From assembly GCA_006738865.1 (NCBI GenBank), contig AP019701.1, positions 1,670,001 to 1,734,000 of the forward strand: a DNA stretch of 64,000 nt, in the 5' to 3' direction. Below the pieces are notes generated by a model. The model saw nothing but the letters and a program-made list of their open reading frames with translations. It was not told the DNA's origin and did not search any database. Below are positions 24,919 to 31,271 of the stretch, piece after piece (within the stretch, counting starts at the first letter, position 1; every line of letters starts with the position of its first letter). The DNA comes from Allostella sp. ATCC 35155. Lineage in GTDB: Bacteria; Pseudomonadota; Alphaproteobacteria; ATCC43930; Allostellaceae. Position numbers and translations under genes: made by a program.

Positions 24919-25678
24919 CGCGATCCGGCCGCCGGTGCCGGCCTGGAACGTTGGGCCGGGCCTGTTGCGCGGCGGCGATTTCGCGCTGCCGTCGGTGATC
25001 GCGACGGAGATCGCGCGCGTCCTGTCCGATCGCATCGTCTTCCTCGAACTCCAGCCGGGCGAGCGCATTCCCGAGGAAGAGGTGGGGGCGAGCTTCGGTG
25101 TCAGCCGCTCGCCGATCCGCGAGGCGTTCCGCATGCTGGAGTCGGATGGGCTGGTGGTCCGCGCCGCGCGCCGCGGTGTCAGCGTCACCCCCATGAACCG
25201 GCGCGACCTCGACGAGGTCTATGCCTGCCGCGTCGGCCTGGAGGGGCTGGCGGCGGCGGAGGCGACCCGTCATCTCGACGACGAGGGCCGCGCCCTGATC
25301 GCGCAGCTGATGGGCGGCATGCGGGCCGCCTTTGAAGCCGACGACGTGCCGACCTTCTTCCAGCACAACGTCGCCTTCACCCGGGCCATCCACACCCTGT
25401 CGCGCAACCAGACCCTGATGCGCATCGTTGCCGGGATCGAGAAGCAGGCCCTGCGCTACCGCTATCTGGCGCACCTGCAGACGCGCGAGATGCTGGCCAT
25501 GACGCTGGACGGCCATGGCGGCGTCGCCGAGGCGATCCTCGCGGGCCGGCGCGACCTCGCCAAGCGGCGGGCGGGCCAGCTCATGCGCCGCTCGCACGGC
25601 GTCATCGTCCGGGCGCTCGCCGAATCCGCCTATGCCGTCCCCGGCGATGTCGGGGTCAACGAGCTCGAGGAAGCCTGA
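24905..25678 (+). CDS. GntR-family transcriptional regulator, FCD class
   Basis: A 257-residue FadR/FCD-type GntR regulator. The winged helix occupies residues 30-100 (IPEEEVGASFGVSRSPIREAFRMLESDGLVVRAARRGVSV, the diagnostic E-x-x-L/V-A-x-x-x-G-V-S-R-x-P-x-R-E stretch). An all-helical FCD ligand domain occupies 105-235, with metal-ligand positions such as D/E-x-x-R in EVYACRVGLEGLAA and H in QHNVAFTRAIHTLS. FCD domains bind organic acids. It overlaps the SDR gene, so it is co-transcribed with the enzymes it likely controls through the palindrome at 18261-18279. It probably represses both divergent operons until the substrate binds. Confidence 0.9.
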   Translation: MSSDSAIRPPVPAWNVGPGLLRGGDFALPSVIATEIARVLSDRIVFLELQPGERIPEEEVGASFGVSRSPIREAFRMLESDGLVVRAARRGVSVTPMNRRDLDEVYACRVGLEGLAAAEATRHLDDEGRALIAQLMGGMRAAFEADDVPTFFQHNVAFTRAIHTLSRNQTLMRIVAGIEKQALRYRYLAHLQTREMLAMTLDGHGGVAEAILAGRRDLAKRRAGQLMRRSHGVIVRALAESAYAVPGDVGVNELEEA

Positions 25679-25698
25679 AACCCCAGGGAGGAGCGCTC

Positions 25699-26583
25699 AT
25701 GCCCTACGCCACCGCCGACGACGGCGTCCGCCTCTACTACGAGGAGGCCGGGTCCGGCAGCCCGATCGTGTTCGTCCACGAGTTCGCGGGCGACCTCCGC
25801 TCCTGGGAGCCGCAGCTGCGGCAGTTCGCCCGGCGCCATCACTGCATCGCCTACAACGCCCGCGGCTTCGAGCCGTCCGACGTGCCGGAGACGCCGGCCT
25901 CCTATTCCCAGGCCCGCGCGGCCGACGACATTGCGGCCATCCTCGACCATTTCGGCTTCGCCAGCGCGCATATCGTCGGCCTGTCGATGGGCGGGTTCGC
26001 GACGCTGCATTTCGGCATCCGCCACCAGGAGCGCGCGCGGTCGCTGTGCATCGGCGGCTGCGGCTACGGAGCGGAGCCCGGTCAGCGCGAGCGCTTCCAG
26101 GCCGAAGCCGACGTCATCTCCGCGGCGATCCTGGAGAAGGGGATGGCGAAGTTCGCCGAGACCTATGCCTACGGGCCCTCGCGCGTCCAGTTCGAGAACA
26201 AGGATCCGCGCGGCTTCGCCGAGTTCAAGCGCATCCTCGCCGAGCATTCCTCGCTGGGCTCGGCCAACACCCAGCGCGGCGTCCAGCGCGAGCGTCCCTC
26301 GCTCTACGACCTCGTCGAGGACATGAAGCGGATCACGGTGCCGACCCTGATCCTGACCGGCGACGAGGACTGGCCCTGCCTGCAACCGGGCATCCTGCTG
26401 AAGCAGACGATCCCGAACTCGGCCCTGGCGATCATTCCCAACGCCGGGCACGCGATCAACCTCGAGGAGCCCGACGCCTACAACCGGCTGGTCGGCGACT
26501 TCCTGGCGCAGGTCGAGGCGGGGCGCTGGCCGAACCGCGACCCGCGTGCCGTCAGCGGCTCCATCACCGGCGTCGAGACCTGA
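25699..26583 (+). CDS. Alpha/beta hydrolase
   Basis: A 294-residue alpha/beta-hydrolase fold enzyme. Nucleophile elbow GLSMGGFAT (serine about residue 98), acid in LTGDEDWPCL and catalytic histidine in PNAGHAINLEEP. The start of the fold is FVHEFAGDLRSWEPQL, giving the H-x oxyanion region. Candidate roles are ring-opening, enol-lactone or ester hydrolysis in the upstream degradation operon. GGGAGGAG lies 7 bases before ATG 25699, and the gene is 20 bases after the GntR stop, so it is probably the last gene of that operon. Confidence 0.87.
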   Translation: MPYATADDGVRLYYEEAGSGSPIVFVHEFAGDLRSWEPQLRQFARRHHCIAYNARGFEPSDVPETPASYSQARAADDIAAILDHFGFASAHIVGLSMGGFATLHFGIRHQERARSLCIGGCGYGAEPGQRERFQAEADVISAAILEKGMAKFAETYAYGPSRVQFENKDPRGFAEFKRILAEHSSLGSANTQRGVQRERPSLYDLVEDMKRITVPTLILTGDEDWPCLQPGILLKQTIPNSALAIIPNAGHAINLEEPDAYNRLVGDFLAQVEAGRWPNRDPRAVSGSITGVET

Positions 26584-26608
26584 TCGACCGGGCGCATACG
26601 AACAGGCC

Positions 26609-26636
26609 TTGACCCCTTCCGGTGGGCGGATTAGAT
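26609..26636 (+). promoter_or_regulatory. Promoter candidate of the GNAT-ZIP operon
   Basis: TTGACC (26609-26614) and TTAGAT (26631-26636) are separated by 16 bases. The -35 is good (5 of 6), the -10 only fair. Its position directly before the Fur-box-like palindrome supports it. Confidence 0.45.
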
Positions 26637-26650
26637 GAGAATGATTCGCA
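26636..26650. promoter_or_regulatory. Fur-box-like palindrome (7-1-7)
   Basis: TGAGAATGATTCGCA fits the 7-1-7 Fur/iron-responsive palindrome: left arm TGAGAAT, centre G, right arm ATTCGCA whose complement is TGCGAAT (6 of 7 pairs match). It overlaps the end of the proposed -10 and precedes a GNAT gene and a ZIP metal transporter, so metal-dependent repression is expected. Whether Fur, Irr or another metalloregulator binds cannot be told from sequence. Confidence 0.6.
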
Positions 26651-26677
26651 ACTAGACCGCCGGAAGGGCGCCCTCCC

Positions 26678-27211
26678 ATGACCCGCCTCGCGACCGATCG
26701 CCTCGACCTCGTGCCGCTGGGCCGGGACCATCTCGCCGAGTACGCCGCGCTCATCGCGCAGCCGGACGTCCATCGCTACCTGTCGGCCGCGAAGGCCATC
26801 GCGGCCGATCCGGCAGGGCAGGCCGAGCGCATCGTCGACCTCGCCGAGCAGCAGTGGCGCGAGCGCGGCTACGGACCCTTCGCCGTCTTCGAGCGCGCCG
26901 GCGGCGCCTTCGTCGGGCGCGGTGGCCTATTCTGGGTCGAGCGGCTGAAGGCGGTCGAGATCAACTACATGATCGACCCGTCGGCCTGGGGCCGCGGCTA
27001 TGCGACGGAACTGGCGGAGGCCTTCCTCCGTTTCGGGTTCGGCCGGCTGGGGCTCGCGCGCATGGTGGCGACGACGAACCCGGACAACGCGGCCTCCCGC
27101 CGGGTGCTGACCAAGGTCGGCATGACGGCGGACGGGCAGCGCGACTTCGGAACCCACATGGTCGATTTCTTCCGCATCGACCGGTCGGAATGGAAGGGCG
27201 ATCCCACATGA
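26678..27211 (+). CDS. GNAT family N-acetyltransferase (RimJ/RimL-like)
   Basis: A 177-residue GNAT acetyltransferase of the Acetyltransf_3 (RimJ/RimL) type. The N-terminal TDRLDLVPLGRDHLAEYAAL is followed by VEINYMIDPSAWGRGYATELAEAFLRFGF, where WGRGYATE is the acetyl-CoA pyrophosphate-binding R-G-x-G/A loop. It ends with ATTNPDNAASRRVLTKVGM. The substrate is unknown. The stop overlaps the ZIP transporter start (ATGA), so the two are translated together. The shared metal-box promoter links it to metal homeostasis. Confidence 0.85.
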   Translation: MTRLATDRLDLVPLGRDHLAEYAALIAQPDVHRYLSAAKAIAADPAGQAERIVDLAEQQWRERGYGPFAVFERAGGAFVGRGGLFWVERLKAVEINYMIDPSAWGRGYATELAEAFLRFGFGRLGLARMVATTNPDNAASRRVLTKVGMTADGQRDFGTHMVDFFRIDRSEWKGDPT

Positions 27212-27996
27212 TCCCGGCCGACCTGTCCCCCGTCCTGATGGGGTCGCTGGGCAGCCTGGTGGCGGGCCTGGCGACCGCGGTCGGCGCGATCCCCATCCTC
27301 TTCATCGACCCCCCGTCCGAGCGTCGCGAGCGTGTCCTGCTCGGCTTCGCGGCCGGCGTGATGCTGGCGGCCTCCTTCTTCTCGCTGATCATGCCGGGCG
27401 TCGAAGTGCTGGAGGCGGGCGGCAGTTCGTCCTCCCATGCGGCGGCCGTGATGGCCATGGCGGTGCTGCTCGGCGCCGGCGGCATCGCCGCGCTCAACCG
27501 TTTCGCGCCGGTCGATCATGTCGTCATCGGCGAGTCGCGCGATCCGACGGGGATGGTCCGGCGCATCTGGCTGTTCGTCGCTGCGATCACGCTGCACAAC
27601 TTCCCCGAGGGCATGGCGGTCGGCGTCAGCTTCGGCGGCGGCGACGTCGACCAGGGGCTGGCGACGGCCATCGGCATCGGCCTGCAGAACATGCCGGAGG
27701 GGCTGGCGGTCGCCGCGTCGCTGGCGACCCTGGGCTACGGCCGCGCCTGGGCCTTCGTCGGGGCGCTTGCGACCGGCCTCGTCGAGCCGCTGGGCGGACT
27801 GCTGGGCGTGCTCGTCGTCGTCAATGTCGAGTGGCTGCTGCCCTGGGGGCTGGGCCTGTCGGGCGGCGCCATGATCTATGTCGTGACCGCCGAGATCATC
27901 CCGCTCTCTCAGCGCGAAGACGAGAACGGGCACGCCATCATGGCCCTCATGGTCGGCCTCGTCGGGATGATGTTCCTCGACATCGCGCTCGGATAG
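27208..27996 (+). CDS. ZIP family metal transporter (GufA-like)
   Basis: A 262-residue inner-membrane ZIP transporter with about eight hydrophobic helices. The metal-site helices read LHNFPEGMAVG (helix 4) and IGLQNMPEGLAVA (helix 5). The Q in place of H in the second motif is characteristic of the GufA subfamily. It probably moves Zn2+, Fe2+ or Mn2+ into the cytoplasm. A loop after helix 3 (NRFAPVDHVVIGESRDPTG) carries acidic and histidine residues. Coupling to the GNAT gene and the upstream Fur-type palindrome suggests induction on metal starvation. Confidence 0.9.
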   Translation: MIPADLSPVLMGSLGSLVAGLATAVGAIPILFIDPPSERRERVLLGFAAGVMLAASFFSLIMPGVEVLEAGGSSSSHAAAVMAMAVLLGAGGIAALNRFAPVDHVVIGESRDPTGMVRRIWLFVAAITLHNFPEGMAVGVSFGGGDVDQGLATAIGIGLQNMPEGLAVAASLATLGYGRAWAFVGALATGLVEPLGGLLGVLVVVNVEWLLPWGLGLSGGAMIYVVTAEIIPLSQREDENGHAIMALMVGLVGMMFLDIALG

Positions 27997-28031
27997 CTCC
28001 GGGCGCATCCGCCGCGACCGGTGAATTTCCC

Positions 28032-28057
28032 GGAAACCGTTCGCACAGCCCAGCGTT
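28032..28057 (+). promoter_or_regulatory. EcfG-like promoter of the small membrane peptide gene
   Basis: GGAAA (28032-28036) and CGTT (28054-28057) are separated by 17 bases. The general stress sigma factor EcfG of Alphaproteobacteria recognises GGAAC-N16/17-CGTT, so this is a one-mismatch match. It lies 55 bases before ATG 28113. Confidence 0.4.
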
Positions 28058-28112
28058 GTGGAGGCAGTTCCATCGCGCCCGAACAGTGCGGCGCAACAAA
28101 GGAGAGCGAACG

Positions 28113-28193
28113 ATGCCGATCATCCTGTGGCTGCTGGGCGTGCCGATCAGTGTGATCCTGCTGCTGATGCTGTTCGGCGTGGTCGGATTCTAG
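28113..28193 (+). CDS. Small hydrophobic membrane peptide (26 aa)
   Basis: A 26-residue open frame, MPIILWLLGVPISVILLLML followed by FGVVGF, that is almost entirely one transmembrane helix. AAAGGAGAG lies 7 bases before the ATG, an excellent ribosome-binding site, and codon use is GC-rich as in the neighbours. Similar MP-I-LWLLGVP small proteins occur in many Alphaproteobacteria; function is unknown. With an EcfG-like promoter upstream and a small hairpin after the stop it looks like a complete small gene, probably stress-induced. Confidence 0.7.
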   Translation: MPIILWLLGVPISVILLLMLFGVVGF

Positions 28194-28206
28194 CGGGCAA
28201 GCCCGC
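28193..28206. terminator. Short hairpin between convergent genes
   Basis: GCGGG (28193-28197) pairs with CCCGC (28202-28206) over a 4-base loop, immediately at the end of the small peptide gene and 9 bases from the stop of the convergent ATP-grasp gene. No T-run; weak terminator at best. Confidence 0.35.
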
Positions 28207-28214
28207 GACCGGCA

Positions 28215-29195
28215 CTATTCGAGGATCTTCCACAGTCCCGAAAGGTGCCGGTCGAAATCCGGCGGCCGGCCCATCAGGGCATTGCCCGGGCTGAGCGTGA
28301 ACTCGCTCAGGTAGATTCGGTCGCCAACAAGATAGAGGTCGACGCGCACGAAGTTGAATGGCCGCGCGAGCACGAGGACGATGTCGCGGAAGCCGGACGC
28401 GTCCTTCGGGAGTTCCGGCGACACGACGGCGTATTCGTCGGCGTCCTGAAAATCATGCACGCTCAGATCCTCGCGCAGCCACGCGATATGCGAGGTGAGG
28501 CCGATGCGCTTGACCGCGCAGACGCCGGCCAGGACGCCGTTCACCACGGTGCAGTCCCAGGTGACGATCGGGTCCGGCCCGGAGAGGCTGCGCTCCAGGA
28601 AGATCCGGCGCGGAACGAGGCTGTACCACCACTCGCCGTCGCCATAGCCATAGGCGTGGTCGAGCCAGCGCGCGGCCCGCTCGTTCAATTCCTGCCGCTC
28701 CGCCGCGCTCAGGGGGAAGCGGATCTGCGCGTTCATCCGCGAACCATGGCTGGCCTTGAGGAAGTACCAGCCCGGCTCGATCTCCCGGTTGTCGGGCAGG
28801 CGAGGGACTGCGGATCGCCACACCACCTCGGGCAGCAGGACGACCGACTTCAGTTGGCCCGGGATGAAATGCCCGTGCGCGAGCTTGTCGCCCGATTCCG
28901 GCACCTTGGTCAGGGCGAGGAACTTCCGCCAGAAAACCTTCTCCGGATAGCTGCGGGGGTCGAGCAGATCGGGATAGCGCCCGTGCGCCGCGTGGAACTT
29001 CTCCATGCCGTTGGCCATCGCGTGCAGCAGGTCGAAGCCCGAGTAGAAGTCGATTCCGCGCAGAAATCCCGGTGGCGGCCGGCGATGGAAGGGGGCGTTG
29101 AGGGTCTGCGCCAGTCCCTGGATGGCCGCCGCTGCCGCGACGAACTGCGGGGGTGCCGATCTCGGCCGATGAATGGAAAGAGGCGGGCGGGACAT
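28215..29195 (-). CDS. TupA-like ATP-grasp protein, copy 3 of the tandem array
   Basis: A 326-residue member of the TupA-like ATP-grasp family. Features: SGDKLAHGHFIPGQL, then the ATP-binding lysine in GWYFLKASHGSRMNAQ, glutamate in RRIFLERSLSG and the metal-binding end VRVDLYLVGDRIYLSEFTLSPGNAL with D, E and N in place. ATP-grasp ligases join a carboxylate to an amine or similar group through an acyl phosphate; TupA is implicated in teichuronopeptide synthesis. ATG 29195 gives exactly the same length as the two paralogues upstream. It is last in the trehalose/glucan operon after a 77-base gap. Confidence 0.8.
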   Translation of the reverse strand: MSRPPLSIHRPRSAPPQFVAAAAAIQGLAQTLNAPFHRRPPPGFLRGIDFYSGFDLLHAMANGMEKFHAAHGRYPDLLDPRSYPEKVFWRKFLALTKVPESGDKLAHGHFIPGQLKSVVLLPEVVWRSAVPRLPDNREIEPGWYFLKASHGSRMNAQIRFPLSAAERQELNERAARWLDHAYGYGDGEWWYSLVPRRIFLERSLSGPDPIVTWDCTVVNGVLAGVCAVKRIGLTSHIAWLREDLSVHDFQDADEYAVVSPELPKDASGFRDIVLVLARPFNFVRVDLYLVGDRIYLSEFTLSPGNALMGRPPDFDRHLSGLWKILE

Positions 29196-29272
29196 GGCGG
29201 TCGCAGAGGCTAGCGGCAACCCGGCTTCCGGTCGAGGCGACGCTGCGCGAGCACCGTCCAGAGGCGGGTCCG

Positions 29273-30253
29273 CTAATCCAGCACCCGCCAGGCGCGCGAG
29301 ATCGCCTGGTCGAAAGCGGGTGGACCCTGGCCGAGTGCGTTGCCGGGCGACAGTGTCAGTTCGCTGAGATAGATGTCCGGGCCGACGAGGTGGAAGTCGA
29401 CCCGTACGAAGTTGAATGGTCTGGCAATTGCCAGCGCGGCCTCGGCCACGTCGGGGAAATTGGTGGGCGGGGTGAAGGCGACCTGGGCGAGGTCATCCGC
29501 ATCCTGCCCGTCATGCACCGATAGATCGGGCCGCAGCCACGCAACATGGCTGGCCGAACCGATCCGCTTGGTCGCCAGAACCCCCGCCAGCGTCTGGTTC
29601 GCGACGACGAGGCACCAGGTGATGATGGGCGCGTCTTCGCACAGGCTGCGTTCCAGGAAGATGCGGCGCGGCACGAGGCTGTACCACCACTCGCCGTCGC
29701 CATGGCCGTAGGCATGGCCGAGCCAGCGCGCGGCGAGTTGAACGAGTGCCGGCCGCTCCTCGGGCGACAGCGGGAATCTCACCCGTGCATGGTACCGGCA
29801 GCCGTGGCTCGCCTTGAGGAAGTACCAGCCGGGCGGGATCGCGTCGTTCGCCGGCAAGGTTGCGATGGCCGAACGCCAGACGATCTCGGGCAGCAGCACA
29901 CGCGTCCGAAGCTCCGGCGGTATGAAGCCGGCCAGCGCGAGCTTGTCGCCGGCCCCCGGGATTGGCGTCAGCGCCAGGAACTTCCGCCAGAACAGCTTCT
30001 CGGCATAGGTGCGCGGCTCGAGCAGATCGGGATAGTGGCCGTGGGCCGCGTGGAACCCATGCATCCCGTTCGCCATCGCGTGCAGCAGGTCGAACCCCGA
30101 ATAGAAGTCGATCCCGCGCCGGAAGCCGGCCGGAAGGTGCCGGTGAAACGGGGAACTCGCGTGCTGCGAAAGGGCGTGGATCGCCTTGGCTGCCGCAGCG
30201 AACTGCGGCGCCACCGGCCGGGCGCGGTAGACGCTGATGGTGGGGCGGGCCAT
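29273..30253 (-). CDS. TupA-like ATP-grasp protein, copy 2 of the tandem array
   Basis: A 326-residue paralogue of its two neighbours, with the same blocks in the same order: FHRHLPAGFRRGIDFYSG, AGDKLALAGFIPPEL, GWYFLKASHGCRYHA, RRIFLERSLCED and VRVDFHLVGPDIYLSELTLSPGNAL. All predicted ATP and metal ligands are kept, so it is probably active. Differences concentrate in the segment after the LER motif (IITWCLVVANQTLAGVLATK), which in ATP-grasp enzymes borders the substrate pocket, so the copies may act on different substrates. It lies 20 bases after copy 1. Confidence 0.8.
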   Translation of the reverse strand: MARPTISVYRARPVAPQFAAAAKAIHALSQHASSPFHRHLPAGFRRGIDFYSGFDLLHAMANGMHGFHAAHGHYPDLLEPRTYAEKLFWRKFLALTPIPGAGDKLALAGFIPPELRTRVLLPEIVWRSAIATLPANDAIPPGWYFLKASHGCRYHARVRFPLSPEERPALVQLAARWLGHAYGHGDGEWWYSLVPRRIFLERSLCEDAPIITWCLVVANQTLAGVLATKRIGSASHVAWLRPDLSVHDGQDADDLAQVAFTPPTNFPDVAEAALAIARPFNFVRVDFHLVGPDIYLSELTLSPGNALGQGPPAFDQAISRAWRVLD

Positions 30254-30273
30254 CGACGGTCTGCGAAGCCTCT

Positions 30274-31254
30274 CTATTCCAGAACGCGCCAGAGCCGGTC
30301 GCGCAGTTCATCGACGACGGGGGGCAGGATGGCCAGCGCGTTGGCGGGGCTGAGGGTGAACTCGCTGAGGTAGATGCGATCGTCGACGAGGTGGAGGTCG
30401 ATGCGGACGAAGTTGAAGGGCTGCGCCAGCGCAAGCACGATCTCCAGCAACCGGTCGCGATCGGGCAGCGGCGGCGGATCGACGACCGCCAGGTCCGCCG
30501 GATCCTGGAAGTCGTGGAGCGTGAAGTCGGGGCGCATCCAGACGATGTGGGCCACGCCATCGACCCGCTTCACCGCGTTCACGCCGGCGAAGGCACCGTT
30601 CACCATCACGAACTCCCAGGTGACGATGGGGCCGCCTCCCGACAGGCTGCGCTCCAGGAAGATGCGTCGCGGAATGGTGCTGTACCACCACTCGCCGTCC
30701 CGCAAGCCGTAGCCGGTTTCCAGCCAGCCGGCGGCGAGGCCTTCCAGCCGCGTGCGCTCCGCCTCCGACAGGGGAAACCGAACCTGGGCGTTGAAGCGCG
30801 AGCCGTGATTGGCCTTGAGGAAGTACCAGCCGGGCTCGATCGCCGCGTTGTCCGGCAGGCGGGCCGTGGCGGATCGCCAGACCACATCGGGGACGGCGAC
30901 CACCCGGCGCAGGGACGGTGGCATCAGGAGCGTGTGCTTCAGCTTGTCACCGGATTCCGGCACCTTCATGTGGCCCAGGAACTTGCGCCAGAAGAGCTTC
31001 TGCTGGGTTCCGACCGGCATGATCAGATCGGGGAAGCTGCCGTGGGCCTGCTGGAACCGGAGCATGGCGAACGCCATGGCGTGCAACAGGTCGCGCCCGG
31101 AGTAGAAGTCGACGCCCCGCATATGGCCGTCCGGCGGCGCGCGATGCAGCGGCGAGGCGCCGTCCGCAGACAGGCGGGCGATGGCATCGGCGGCTGCGGC
31201 GTAGTGCGCGCCGGCACGGCTGTGCCGATGGAGGGCGATGGCGGGGCGGGGCAT
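30274..31254 (-). CDS. TupA-like ATP-grasp protein, copy 1 of the tandem array
   Basis: The first of three 326-residue TupA-like ATP-grasp paralogues, 17 bases after treY on the same strand. Motifs: RGVDFYSGRDLLHAMAFAM, SGDKLKHTLLMPPSL, GWYFLKANHGSRFNAQ, RRIFLERSLSGGG and VRIDLHLVDDRIYLSEFTLSPANAL. The last motif has A for G before N-A-L, a mild change. The nearest known relatives take part in cell-wall or surface polymer decoration. Why they sit at the end of a trehalose/glucan operon is unclear; they may modify a glucan or a stress-protective glycan. Confidence 0.8.
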   Translation of the reverse strand: MPRPAIALHRHSRAGAHYAAAADAIARLSADGASPLHRAPPDGHMRGVDFYSGRDLLHAMAFAMLRFQQAHGSFPDLIMPVGTQQKLFWRKFLGHMKVPESGDKLKHTLLMPPSLRRVVAVPDVVWRSATARLPDNAAIEPGWYFLKANHGSRFNAQVRFPLSEAERTRLEGLAAGWLETGYGLRDGEWWYSTIPRRIFLERSLSGGGPIVTWEFVMVNGAFAGVNAVKRVDGVAHIVWMRPDFTLHDFQDPADLAVVDPPPLPDRDRLLEIVLALAQPFNFVRIDLHLVDDRIYLSEFTLSPANALAILPPVVDELRDRLWRVLE

Positions 31255-31271
31255 TGGCGTCCCCGCGAACG

